DNA from: Duganella guangzhouensis
GTDB taxonomy: Bacteria > Pseudomonadota > Gammaproteobacteria > Burkholderiales > Burkholderiaceae_D
Direction: 5' to 3'
DNA length: 64,000 nucleotides
Assembly (NCBI RefSeq): GCF_009674535.1
Contig: NZ_WKJK01000001.1
Location: forward strand, 496,001-560,000
A program made the translations under genes and the position numbers. Positions 42,493 through 50,879 of this stretch are shown in pieces. Every line of letters begins with the position of its first letter. Position 1 is the first letter of the stretch. Below the pieces are notes generated by a model. It saw nothing but the letters and a program-made list of their open reading frames with translations, was not told the DNA's origin and did not search any database.

Positions 42493-44426
42493 AGCGCGAC
42501 GCTCTGCCGGCGGAGATCACCTACGGCTCGGTGTGCAGCGGCATCGAGGCGGCCAGTGTGGCCTGGCATCCGCTGGGCTGGCGCGCCGCATGGGTCGCTG
42601 AAATCGAACCATTCCCAGCGCGCCTGCTGCATCACCACTATGGCAGTGGCCGGCCGCTGCACATGCCTGATCCGGATGAGCGCAACGACGACCTGATGAC
42701 TGGCGACCGCGATGCGCGGCGCGCCGCGATCAAGGCGGTGAGCATGCTGCCGGCCGTCACAGACGGACCGCGGAACTTGGGTGACATGACCAAGATTGCC
42801 GCCATGGTGCGCGCCGGCCAGGTGGCTGCACCCGACGTGCTGGTCGGCGGCACGCCGTGCCAAGCCTTCTCCATCGCCGGTCTGCGCGAATCGCTAGATG
42901 ACGCGCGCGGCCAGCTCACCCTCGCTTTTGTAAATATCGCCAATGAAATCGACACAGCTCGACATGTTCTCGGAGACGACGAGTGCGTCATCGTTTGGGA
43001 AAACGTTCCCGGAGTGCTCAGCACCAAGGACAACGCTTTCGGCTGCTTTTTGGGAGCGCTTGCCGGCGAGGATAGCCCGCTGCTCGCGCCAGGGGGCAAA
43101 TGGCCGAACGCTGGTTGTGTCTTTGGACCCCAAAGGAATATTGCCTGGCGAGTCCTTGATGCCCAATATTTCGGAGTGGCCCAACGACGCCGTCGTGTGT
43201 TCGTTGTCGCAAGTGCTCGAGACGGGTTCGATCCCGCAGCGGTACTTTTTGAGCCCGATGGCGTGCGCCGGGATTCTCCGCCGAGCCGAGAAGCGCAGCA
43301 AGGCGCTACCGATAGCATTACGCCTGGCGCTGGAGCAGGTAGCCGGCATAAATCCCACTGGAACGGGTACGCGCACCCGCCATTAAGCCAAGCGTCGCAA
43401 AGTCGCAGTGGAAGCATAGGCGCCAGCAATCAAGAGATCTTTGAGCAGGGTGGGGCGGGACTGGTGCAAAGCTTCGGCAACGCTCAGTCGATTGATTTGA
43501 TTGCGGGGGGGCAACTTGCGCGGTGCCTGACAACAAAGACGCGCATCGATGCGGAGACGGAGACGCTGATTCCTACCATCGGGGGTGGCTTTGTTGACGC
43601 GACTGCCACGCTCGACGCCAGCTATGGGCGGCTGCAAGGTTGCTCCGGTCAAGACGCCAACCATGGTCACAGCCACCTCGTGCCAACGGTGGCGGCGCCG
43701 GTGCAGCGTTCGGTCGAGCGCCCCCGCGGTGATGGTCTGGACTCTTTGATCGCTTTCAGCGTTAAGGATTACGGCGGTGACGCGATGGTTGATTGCGCAC
43801 CGACGCTGCGCGCTGGCAATCACGCCAGTAGCCACGCCAACGGTGGCCAGCCGCCGGCCATCGCATTCGATGCGCGGCAGGACTGCGTGAGTAGCATCGA
43901 GGTGTTCGGGGCGCTAGGATCATCTAGCCCGCAGGCGCAGGCGGTTTGCATCACCGGCGAAGTCACGCACACCCTGAAGGCTGAAGGTTTTGACGCCAGC
44001 GAGGATGGCACCGGCCGCGGCCAGCCGATTGTCGCTGCAACGTTAGATGCCGCCGCAGGCCGCAGTCGCGGCGCCGGCACGCCGGTTGGCTTGCTTGCGC
44101 CATCCAGCATGGCCGTCCGCCGCCTCACTCCGCGCGAGTGCGAGCGCCTGCAATCGTTCCCTGATTTCCACACCCTGATCCCGCTGAGTAAGGTAAAGGC
44201 AAGTCGCGCTGAAACGCTTCTCGTGCGCGGCGAGCCGGTGGCTGAGATCGATGGCCAGTGGTGGAAGCTGTCGGCCGACGGCCCGCGCTACAAGGCGCTG
44301 GGCAACTCCATGTGTGTGTTCAACATGCGCTGGATCGGCCGCCGCGTTCACTTCGCCCTAACTGGCGCCTGGCCGGCTTGCACCAACTTCACGCACGAGC
44401 GTGAGATGGGGCTGGTGGCCGCGTGA
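42489..44426 (+). CDS. C5 cytosine-specific DNA methyltransferase
   Basis: 645 residues. Dcm-family motifs: YGSVCSGIEAASVAWHPLGW (I, AdoMet), VGGTPCQAFSIAGLR (IV, catalytic Cys), VIVWENVPGVLS (VI, ENV), GVAQRRRRVFVVAS (VIII), RRLTPRECERLQSFPD (IX) and ALGNSMCVFNM (X). A large target-recognition region (about 300-555) contains repeated ATL/TL...GxGQP modules. It methylates C5 of cytosine, probably to protect phage DNA from restriction; no cognate nuclease gene is present. A second-frame ORF is nested at 42943-43386. Confidence 0.92.
   Translation: MKRDALPAEITYGSVCSGIEAASVAWHPLGWRAAWVAEIEPFPARLLHHHYGSGRPLHMPDPDERNDDLMTGDRDARRAAIKAVSMLPAVTDGPRNLGDMTKIAAMVRAGQVAAPDVLVGGTPCQAFSIAGLRESLDDARGQLTLAFVNIANEIDTARHVLGDDECVIVWENVPGVLSTKDNAFGCFLGALAGEDSPLLAPGGKWPNAGCVFGPQRNIAWRVLDAQYFGVAQRRRRVFVVASARDGFDPAAVLFEPDGVRRDSPPSREAQQGATDSITPGAGAGSRHKSHWNGYAHPPLSQASQSRSGSIGASNQEIFEQGGAGLVQSFGNAQSIDLIAGGQLARCLTTKTRIDAETETLIPTIGGGFVDATATLDASYGRLQGCSGQDANHGHSHLVPTVAAPVQRSVERPRGDGLDSLIAFSVKDYGGDAMVDCAPTLRAGNHASSHANGGQPPAIAFDARQDCVSSIEVFGALGSSSPQAQAVCITGEVTHTLKAEGFDASEDGTGRGQPIVAATLDAAAGRSRGAGTPVGLLAPSSMAVRRLTPRECERLQSFPDFHTLIPLSKVKASRAETLLVRGEPVAEIDGQWWKLSADGPRYKALGNSMCVFNMRWIGRRVHFALTGAWPACTNFTHEREMGLVAA
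42943..43386 (+). CDS. Nested second-frame ORF inside the methyltransferase gene
   Basis: 147 residues in a different frame from the Dcm gene, fully inside it. The translation is not random-looking: TQLDMFSETTSASSFGKTFP at the start, MPNISEWPNDAVVCSLSQVL, QRYFLSPMACAGILRRAEKR and KALPIALRLALEQVA. As far as I recall, this matches a phage protein family often annotated separately in the same position. Its function is unknown. Whether it is translated or just an echo of the conserved methyltransferase motifs is undecided. Confidence 0.5.
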   Translation: MKSTQLDMFSETTSASSFGKTFPECSAPRTTLSAAFWERLPARIARCSRQGANGRTLVVSLDPKGILPGESLMPNISEWPNDAVVCSLSQVLETGSIPQRYFLSPMACAGILRRAEKRSKALPIALRLALEQVAGINPTGTGTRTRH

Positions 44427-44428
44427 AA

Positions 44429-44707
44429 TTACAGAACTGGGTACAGCCGCAAGCTGCCGTCTCGCTCGATTTCGTTAAGCCTGAAGCGAAGTGCGGGCTG
44501 ATCCGTGATTGGCCGGTCCGTGCGATGGAAATGCGAAAGTGCGGCCGCAGCATAGGCTTCGACATTAATCACGCCTTGATTCTGCAAGCCATCTGGCGGC
44601 GTGATGTTGTAGGCCACGTAACTTACATGGTCGTTCACGCTACTGGCTCGCCACTCAATTGTAACAGTCGCACTGTGGTGCAGCACACCAATTATCGCGA
44701 GAGACAT
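44429..44707 (-). CDS. Small reverse-strand ORF, uncertain
   Basis: 92 residues from ATG 44707: SLAIIGVLHHSATVTIEWRA and YVAYNITPPDGLQNQGVINV look like a real alpha/beta protein. The rightward frame on the other strand (44423-44758) is poorer. It lies between two rightward genes with lower local GC, so it may be a small moron. Confidence 0.42.
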   Translation of the reverse strand: MSLAIIGVLHHSATVTIEWRASSVNDHVSYVAYNITPPDGLQNQGVINVEAYAAAALSHFHRTDRPITDQPALRFRLNEIERDGSLRLYPVL

Positions 44708-44773
44708 CCCATGTCGCGTATCACAGTTGTATCGCATCTCGCCCCCTTAAATTATTAAAAAGAAAAGAATATC

Positions 44774-45193
44774 ATGATCTACGACCTATCCCGCGCGGAG
44801 CGCCAGCACCGCGCCATCCAGAAAGAAAAGCCCGGCCCGGTGCTGGAATCGAAGCAGTGCCCCTGCGGCAAAAACATCACCGCGCGCCAACTGGCGCAGT
44901 ACGGCAAGTGCGAGCACTGCCGCCTGACGGCCGGCTTGGAAGAGGGTGACCTCGACAAGCTGCTCCACATGCTCGGCGCCGCCGGCAACTCGGCGGCCAA
45001 GCCCGGATTCCGCAACCACTACTTGTGCAACGTGCAGGATCGCGCCGCGATGGAGCGCCTGGTGGCCGCCGGCCTGGCGCTCGCCGGCGAGCAGCTGCTG
45101 CAAACCCAGTACTACCACGCCACTCGCGACGGTTGTCGCGCTGCTGGCCTTGATCGTTCGGGCATTGCTCGCGCGCTGGGAGCGGTGTTATGA
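44774..45193 (+). CDS. Phage protein with zinc-ribbon, unknown
   Basis: 139 residues. A ribbon CPCGKNITARQLAQYGKCEHC near residue 33 suggests zinc binding. C-terminal helical region (AMERLVAAGLALAGEQLLQT). Overlaps the next gene by 4 nt. Confidence 0.68.
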   Translation: MIYDLSRAERQHRAIQKEKPGPVLESKQCPCGKNITARQLAQYGKCEHCRLTAGLEEGDLDKLLHMLGAAGNSAAKPGFRNHYLCNVQDRAAMERLVAAGLALAGEQLLQTQYYHATRDGCRAAGLDRSGIARALGAVL

Positions 45194-45429
45194 CGACCCA
45201 GGTGAAAAACGCATTAAAGCCGACCGATGATCAGATCGTGGCTGCGATGCACACCGGCGGCCTGATGACCTACGTCGTCGCTAATCGGTTGCGTTGGACT
45301 TTCCCCGGGCTGGACACGGCGTTTGTTCTGCGCCGGCTAAAGGTGATGGAGAAAGCTGGCCGCGTGCGCCGTGTGGCAAGTTCCTATGGCAGGCAGATCT
45401 GCTGGACTCTCGTAGAGGTGCAATCTTGA
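45190..45429 (+). CDS. Small winged-helix protein
   Basis: 79 residues in an ATGA overlap. DDQIVAAMHTGGLMTYVVAN, LRRLKVMEKAGRVRRVASSY fits a winged helix of the kind seen in phage regulators. Its stop overlaps the TTG start of the next gene (TTGA). Confidence 0.68.
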   Translation: MTTQVKNALKPTDDQIVAAMHTGGLMTYVVANRLRWTFPGLDTAFVLRRLKVMEKAGRVRRVASSYGRQICWTLVEVQS

Positions 45430-45839
45430 TCCGCCTCGTATCTGAACTGACCGGCACCGACCTGGCGCTATGGGTGGCGCGGGCGCAGAAGTTGAATGTG
45501 GTGCGTGACGGCGACCAAAGCAACGGGCTTTGGATCGTGTATTTCCCGAATGGCTTTTGCAGCTCATTTGGCGAGCACGGCTACCGGCCTGACCTGAACT
45601 GGGAGCATGGCGGCCCGCTGATCGAAAAATACGAAATCGGTTTCGGCATTCTGCAGGGCATTGCTCCTAAGGACGAGACAGACATCGTCCGGTGGCGCTG
45701 CTGCGGCTGGCATGCCCGCGTGTTGGCGGGAGCCGACGGTGGTCCGAGAAAGGAGGGAGCTACGCCCCTTATCGCCGCCATGCGCGCGCTGGTGGCCAGC
45801 GTCTACGGCAAAAACGTTCCGGATGAGGTGGCGCCTTGA
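45426..45839 (+). CDS. DUF2591-family phage protein
   Basis: 137 residues from TTG 45426 (overlapping the previous stop). SELTGTDLALWVARAQKL, YRPDLNWEHGGPLIEKYEI and GATPLIAAMRALVASVYG follow the DUF2591 pattern found in many prophages. Function unknown. Confidence 0.8.
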   Translation: MIRLVSELTGTDLALWVARAQKLNVVRDGDQSNGLWIVYFPNGFCSSFGEHGYRPDLNWEHGGPLIEKYEIGFGILQGIAPKDETDIVRWRCCGWHARVLAGADGGPRKEGATPLIAAMRALVASVYGKNVPDEVAP

Positions 45840-45862
45840 GGAAAGCGAGCGCTTTCGCGGCC

Positions 45863-46507
45863 TTATGGTGCAGGGACGTGCTCAAGAAGCCTATCGCACG
45901 CCCTCTTGGCTTCGCGGATCATTTCGGCAGCACCGTGAACGATGTCGGCTTGGGATTGGTTGAACTCCGCCGCTTCCCAGTATTCAAAGTCGTCGTAATC
46001 CTGATTAAAAGGGCGGCTTTGCAGTTCATCAGCACACGACAAGAGCCATTCCCTGGCAACTGCAAGCGCCGGGGCTGGTTGGCCTTTCGCGTGGATAAGC
46101 GGGGTCAAGTCTGCGATTTGCCACGTAATCGAGGATCTAATCCGGTGGGCCCAGGTGACGTATGGCTGTGGCTTTCCATCGTCTTCGATGGGTCGACCCA
46201 ATTCTTCGGCAATCGCAACCAGGGCATGCAGGGTATCCAGAAGTCGAATTTGAATGCCAGCTGCGGCCAACACGGCACTATCGTGAGCAATTTGCTTTTC
46301 CCTTCGAGTTGCAGCGGTTGCAAGCCAAATTGTTCCGATCAAAGTCCCTACCGTGCCAATCGCACCTACCCATGTTGCCCAGTCACCGGCTCCATGCGCG
46401 GGCGTGGTGTTAGCTGGGAAACTGCCCGCGAGTATGTGGTGCAAGGAGTAGAGCATCACACCGCCGAAGACGGCGAATACGAGCCATTCGAGAAATCTGG
46501 TGTTCAT
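45863..46507 (-). CDS. Two-helix inner-membrane protein, probable moron
   Basis: 214 residues, opposite to the surrounding operon. Two N-terminal hydrophobic segments (FLEWLVFAVFGGVMLYSLHH and WATWVGAIGTVGTLIGTIWL), then a 130-residue cytosolic helical domain. The small membrane-plus-helical layout resembles other prophage exclusion proteins; function is inferred only. Its own promoter should lie near 46508-46540. Confidence 0.65.
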   Translation of the reverse strand: MNTRFLEWLVFAVFGGVMLYSLHHILAGSFPANTTPAHGAGDWATWVGAIGTVGTLIGTIWLATAATRREKQIAHDSAVLAAAGIQIRLLDTLHALVAIAEELGRPIEDDGKPQPYVTWAHRIRSSITWQIADLTPLIHAKGQPAPALAVAREWLLSCADELQSRPFNQDYDDFEYWEAAEFNQSQADIVHGAAEMIREAKRACDRLLEHVPAP

Positions 46508-46536
46508 GCAGACCCTTGTAAAAATGGAATCTTAGC

Positions 46537-47229
46537 ATGATGCGCCGCACACCCCTCAAGCAGGGCAGCACGCCGATGAAGCGCGGCGGCTTCGCTCGGT
46601 CGGAGCGCATCGAGGACCGGGAGGTCACGAAGATCAAGACCAAGGCCGTGCGCGAGAAAAAGCACAAGTGCGCTGTCCGCACGTGCCACGCGGAGTTCGT
46701 CCGGCCGGCGCCGTTCGTCATCTGGTGCTCGCCGGAGTGCGGCACGGTGCTGGCCATGGCGAAGCTGGAGAAGCAGAAGCAGGCAGCAGCGTCCGCCGAG
46801 CGCAAGGACCGTGAACAGAAGCTGGCCAAGTTCAAGCGCAAGGCTGACCACGTCGCGGACTGCCAGAAGGCCTTCAATGCCTGGGTGCGTTTCCGCGACC
46901 GCGATCTGCCGTGTATCTGCTGCGGCCGGAAAACGGATGCCGTGTCACGCGGCGGCACATGGGATGCCGGCCACTACCGCAGCCGTGGTAGCGCGCCGCA
47001 CCTGCGGTTTGAGCCTGACAACTGCCACGCCCAACTCAAGAAGTGCAACCGCTACGACTCCGGCCGCGCTATCGATTACCGGGTCGGCCTCATTGCGCGC
47101 ATCGGGCTGGCCAGGGTCGAAGCGCTGGAGGCGGACAACGAACCGCGCCACTACACGGTCGACCAACTGATCGCCATGACCGCGCATTACAAACAAAAAC
47201 TGAAAGAACTGAAATCGGCCGCAGCTTGA
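46537..47229 (+). CDS. ninG: NinG/Rap-family recombination nuclease
   Basis: 230 residues (ATG 46537 or 46540). RRTPLKQGSTPMKRGGFARS at the start and zinc motifs CAVRTCHAEFV...CSPEC, CICCGRK, then GTWDAGHYRSRGSAPHLRFE and NCHAQLKKCN are NinG hallmarks. Lambda Rap is a structure-specific nuclease acting on recombination joints. It lies in the rightward operon, while NinB is in the leftward one, so this phage keeps both. Confidence 0.93.
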   Translation: MMRRTPLKQGSTPMKRGGFARSERIEDREVTKIKTKAVREKKHKCAVRTCHAEFVRPAPFVIWCSPECGTVLAMAKLEKQKQAAASAERKDREQKLAKFKRKADHVADCQKAFNAWVRFRDRDLPCICCGRKTDAVSRGGTWDAGHYRSRGSAPHLRFEPDNCHAQLKKCNRYDSGRAIDYRVGLIARIGLARVEALEADNEPRHYTVDQLIAMTAHYKQKLKELKSAAA

Positions 47230-47262
47230 CGGCCGGTCCAGAACAACTGAAACGGAGAATCA

Positions 47263-49908
47263 ATGAGCGCATTTAGCCCCGAAGAACAGAAACTGCTGGT
47301 ACAGGCTGAATATGGCCAGTTCCTGCGCGAGAAGATCAAGTTGGCGCCGAAGAAGGGTTTCGACGTTCCACTGGAACAAATTAACCCACACCTGAAACCG
47401 CACACGCGCGACATCGTCCGGTGGGCGCTCGCCGGCGGCCAGCGCGCTATCTTCGCCAGCTTCGGATTACACAAAACCGCCACCAATCTGGAGGTGATGC
47501 GCCAGATCGGCATCCATCGACCTGGTGTGCGGCGTTTGATCATCATGCCACTGGGTGTGCGCCAAGAGTTTGCGCGCGAGGTGCGCCAGCGCTTCACTGG
47601 CGACCTGACGGTCGAGCTGAAGTTCATCAAGTCGAGCGCCGAGGTCGACCGTGATGACGTGATTTACGTGACGAACTACGAGCCGGTGCGCGATGGCAAG
47701 ATCGATCCGACACTTTTTGATGCGGTCGCCCTTGACGAAGCTGCAATCCTGCGCAGCTACGGCAGCAAGACGTTTCAAGAGTTCCTGCCGATGTTCGCGC
47801 ACGCGCAATTTCTCTTCGTCTACACGGCCACGCCGAGCCCGAACCGCCTGAAGGAGCTGATCCACTACGCCGGGTTCCTGGGCGTGATGGACACCGGCCA
47901 GGCGCTGACTCGTTTCTTCCAGCGCGACAGCGAGAAGGCCGGCAACCTGACGCTGTATCCGCATAAGGTGCATGAATTCTGGTTGTGGGTGGCCAGCTGG
48001 GCGCTGTACCTTCAGAAGCCGAGCGACCTTGGGCACTCGGATGACGGCTACGTTCTGCCGCCGCTGGACCTGCAGGTGCACGAGCTGGCCAGCAACTACG
48101 ACGCCGCCGGCAACGAGAAAAGCGGGCAGGGGTTGTTGATCCCGAACGTGGCCATGAGCCTGTCGGCCGCCGCCGGCGAGAAGCGCGAGAGCCTGGACGA
48201 CCGCGTCGCCAAGGTGGTCGACCTGCTGGCGCAGCGTCCGGCCGGCGCGCAGGCGATTGTGTGGTGTGACCTGAACGACGAGCAGCGCGCGCTGGAACGC
48301 GCTTTTGCCGCGGCAAATTGGAAAGTGTCGTCGCTGGACGGCAGCCAGGACCAGGACGTGCGCGAGCAACTGATGGACGACTGGCGCGAGCGCCGCACCG
48401 ACATCTTCCTGTCGAAGCCGGTGATGTACGGCGCCGGCCCGAACCTGCAGCAGTGCCAGATGATGATTTTCGCCGGCATCGGCTTCAAATTTGCGGACTT
48501 CATCCAGGCCGTTCATCGGATATTTAGGTTTGGCCAGACCGGCACCTGCAGCGTGCACCTAATCCACACCGAAGTGGAGCGCGCGGTGCTGGCCACGCTG
48601 ATGGAGAAGTGGCGCCTACACGATGACGCGGTGGCGCGCATGGGCGAGATTATCCGGGAATACGGGCTGGACCAGCTGCAGATGCAGGACTCGCTGGCGC
48701 GGACCATCGGCGTGCTGCGCCAGGTGGCCGTGGGCGAGCACTTCAGCGTGGCGAACAACGATTGCGTGCTGGAGGCGCTGGAGCAGCCGGATAACTCGGT
48801 GGGCATGATCCTGACGTCGATTCCTTTCGGCAACCAGTACGAATATTCAGCGAGCTACAACGACTTTGGCCACAGCCAGGACAATGACCACTTCTGGCGC
48901 CAGATGGACTTCCTGACGCCGCAGCTGCTGCGCATCCTTCAGCCCGGCCGGATCTACGCCTGCCACGTTAAGGACCGCATCCTGTTCGGCAACGTCACCG
49001 GCGCCGGCGTGCCGACCGTCAGCCCGTTCCACGCGGAAGCGATCTTCCACGCGCGCCGCCACGGCTTCGACTACATGGGCATGATCACGGTGGTGACCGA
49101 CGTGGTGCGCGAGAACAATCAGACCTACCGCCTGGGCTACTCCGAGGTGTGCAAGGACGGCACGAAGATGGGCGTCGGCATGCCGGAATACGTCCTGCTG
49201 TTCCACAAGCCGCAGTCGGACCGCTCACGCGGCTACGCCGACGTGCCGGTGACCAAGGTCAAGCCGCTGTGCACGGATGCCACCACCGGCGCCGCCGTAC
49301 CGTTCGACCGCAAGTTGGCGCCGATCCCAGGCACTGGCTACAGCGTGGCGCGCTGGCAGGTCGACGCGCACGCCTTCTGGCGCGCCAGCGGCGACCGGCT
49401 GCTGGGCGCGGCCGAGCTGGCCGCCTATGGCCCGGGCAAGCTGGCCAAGCTGTTCACCGAGCTGTCGCTGGCCAACGTCTACGACTACGAGTTGCACGTC
49501 GCCACCGGCGAGCAGATGCTGGTCAACAAGACGCTACCGGCCACGTTCATGAGCCTGGCGCCGGGCAGCACCGACCCGATGGTCTGGCACGACATCGTGC
49601 GCATGCGCACCCTGAACGGTGAGCAGTCTGCCCGCGCCGTCGAGAACCACGTTTGCCCATTCCAGATTGACATCGTTGACCGCCTGATCAACCGCTACAC
49701 GAACCCGGGCGACGTGGTCTATGACCCGTTCCACGGCCTGGGCACAGTGGGCGTGCGCGCGGTGAAGCTCGGCCGCCGTGGCGCCGGATCGGAGCTCAAC
49801 GCCGGCTACTTCCGCGACCAGGTGCACTACCTGCAGCTGGCCGAGCGTGAGGTGAGCATGCCTACGCTCTTCGATCTGGTGGCGCTGGACCAGGAGAATG
49901 AGAAGTGA
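47263..49908 (+). CDS. SF2 helicase fused to a DNA methyltransferase
   Basis: 881 residues. Residues 1-450 form an SNF2/SF2-like helicase: FASFGLHKTATNLEVM (motif I, variant of GxGKT), FDAVALDEAAIL (DExx), YTATPSP, and QAVHRIFRFGQTG (motif VI). Residues about 500-870 form an N4/N6-type methyltransferase in permuted order: ILTSIPFGNQYEYSASYNDF (SPPY-like), FDYMGMITVVTDVVRENNQT and VYDPFHGLGTVGVRAVKLGR (motif I, AdoMet). Both halves look intact. This could be replication-coupled DNA modification or anti-restriction, a known but poorly studied phage fusion. Confidence 0.85.
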   Translation: MSAFSPEEQKLLVQAEYGQFLREKIKLAPKKGFDVPLEQINPHLKPHTRDIVRWALAGGQRAIFASFGLHKTATNLEVMRQIGIHRPGVRRLIIMPLGVRQEFAREVRQRFTGDLTVELKFIKSSAEVDRDDVIYVTNYEPVRDGKIDPTLFDAVALDEAAILRSYGSKTFQEFLPMFAHAQFLFVYTATPSPNRLKELIHYAGFLGVMDTGQALTRFFQRDSEKAGNLTLYPHKVHEFWLWVASWALYLQKPSDLGHSDDGYVLPPLDLQVHELASNYDAAGNEKSGQGLLIPNVAMSLSAAAGEKRESLDDRVAKVVDLLAQRPAGAQAIVWCDLNDEQRALERAFAAANWKVSSLDGSQDQDVREQLMDDWRERRTDIFLSKPVMYGAGPNLQQCQMMIFAGIGFKFADFIQAVHRIFRFGQTGTCSVHLIHTEVERAVLATLMEKWRLHDDAVARMGEIIREYGLDQLQMQDSLARTIGVLRQVAVGEHFSVANNDCVLEALEQPDNSVGMILTSIPFGNQYEYSASYNDFGHSQDNDHFWRQMDFLTPQLLRILQPGRIYACHVKDRILFGNVTGAGVPTVSPFHAEAIFHARRHGFDYMGMITVVTDVVRENNQTYRLGYSEVCKDGTKMGVGMPEYVLLFHKPQSDRSRGYADVPVTKVKPLCTDATTGAAVPFDRKLAPIPGTGYSVARWQVDAHAFWRASGDRLLGAAELAAYGPGKLAKLFTELSLANVYDYELHVATGEQMLVNKTLPATFMSLAPGSTDPMVWHDIVRMRTLNGEQSARAVENHVCPFQIDIVDRLINRYTNPGDVVYDPFHGLGTVGVRAVKLGRRGAGSELNAGYFRDQVHYLQLAEREVSMPTLFDLVALDQENEK

Positions 49909-50879
49909 ATTACTTCGAGCACCACATCGGCGATTACGCCGAGGCGACAGCGCACCTGTCGTTCGTCGAGGATGCAGCATACAGCCGCTGCATCCGCAAG
50001 TACTACGCCAAGGAGAAGCCGCTGCCGGCCGACATGAAGGCAGTGCAGCGCCTGGTCGGAGCGCGCACCAAGGAGGAGAAGGATGCGGTGGAGACGGTGC
50101 TGGCCGAGTTCTTCGTGCTGGGCGAGGATGGCTGGCGCAATGCTCGCTGCGATGCTGATATTGCTGCGTTCTTGGCCGGCGAGCCGGAGCGCGAGGCGAA
50201 GAAGGCGAACGAAGAGACGCGCCTGAAGCGCCACCGCGAAGAGCGCGCGGCGCTGTTCCAGCAGCTGACGGCCGCCGGCCTTCACGCGGCCTGGAACACC
50301 ACGATGAAGGAGCTGCGCAAGATGGTTGCCGGCCTACCTGCAACGGTTGCTGCAACGGCTGAGCCTGAAACGCCTGAAACGCAACCTGCAACGGCACCTG
50401 CAACGCCTGTTACGGCTACCCAGACACCAATACCCACTACCCATACACCAAGTATACATACTTCTTTGTCGGCGAATTCCGCCGACGAGCAGAAGGATGA
50501 TCAGAAATGCAATGGTGCTGAGCAGGGCGAACCGGCTGCGCCGAAGTACACGCCCGAGGACGAGGCCTGCGCGCAATGGCTGTTCGACCGCATCAAAAAA
50601 ACCAATCCCAACCACAAGCTTCCGAAGCTCGCGACCTGGGCGAACGACGTACGCCTGATGCGCGAGAGCGACAAACGCACGCACCGCGAGATCTGCGAGC
50701 TGTTCGGCTGGGCGCAAGACGACAGCTTCTGGCGCGCCAACATCCTGTCGCCGTCGAAGCTGCGAAGCAAGTGGGACCAACTCAACATCAAACGCGGCAC
50801 GCCGCAGAAAGGGCAACAGCATGGAAACTTTGGGGCGCAGGATTACCGCAAGGGAGTTGGCGCAGATGGCTCGTTCTGA
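49905..50879 (+). CDS. DUF1376 phage replication protein
   Basis: 324 residues from GTG 49905, overlapping the methyltransferase stop (GTGA). The first 90 residues are DUF1376: YFEHHIGDYAEATAHLSFVE, DAAYSRCIRKYYAKEKPLP. A charged helical region and a low-complexity Ala/Thr/Pro linker (about 145-195, where iteron-like repeats lie) follow, then a C-terminal domain (LFDRIKKTNPNHKLPKLATW). With the DnaC-like gene downstream it makes a replication-initiation pair. It overlaps that gene by 59 nt. Confidence 0.85.
   Translation: MNYFEHHIGDYAEATAHLSFVEDAAYSRCIRKYYAKEKPLPADMKAVQRLVGARTKEEKDAVETVLAEFFVLGEDGWRNARCDADIAAFLAGEPEREAKKANEETRLKRHREERAALFQQLTAAGLHAAWNTTMKELRKMVAGLPATVAATAEPETPETQPATAPATPVTATQTPIPTTHTPSIHTSLSANSADEQKDDQKCNGAEQGEPAAPKYTPEDEACAQWLFDRIKKTNPNHKLPKLATWANDVRLMRESDKRTHREICELFGWAQDDSFWRANILSPSKLRSKWDQLNIKRGTPQKGQQHGNFGAQDYRKGVGADGSF
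50338..50406 (+). repeat. Iteron-like repeats, candidate phage replication origin
   Basis: Six direct repeats of CTG(C/A)AACG: CTGCAACG at 50338, 50350, 50386 and 50398, CTGAAACG at 50365 and 50374 (spacing 9-15 nt). An AT-rich stretch with CCATACACCAAGTATACATA follows at 50440-50470. Iterons inside the initiator gene are the lambda O arrangement. The caveat is that the repeats also encode a low-complexity linker. Confidence 0.5.

Noticed and set aside
44423..44758. Rightward ORF after the methyltransferase
   Set aside because: No motif or good ribosome site; the reverse-strand frame looks more protein-like, though weakly.
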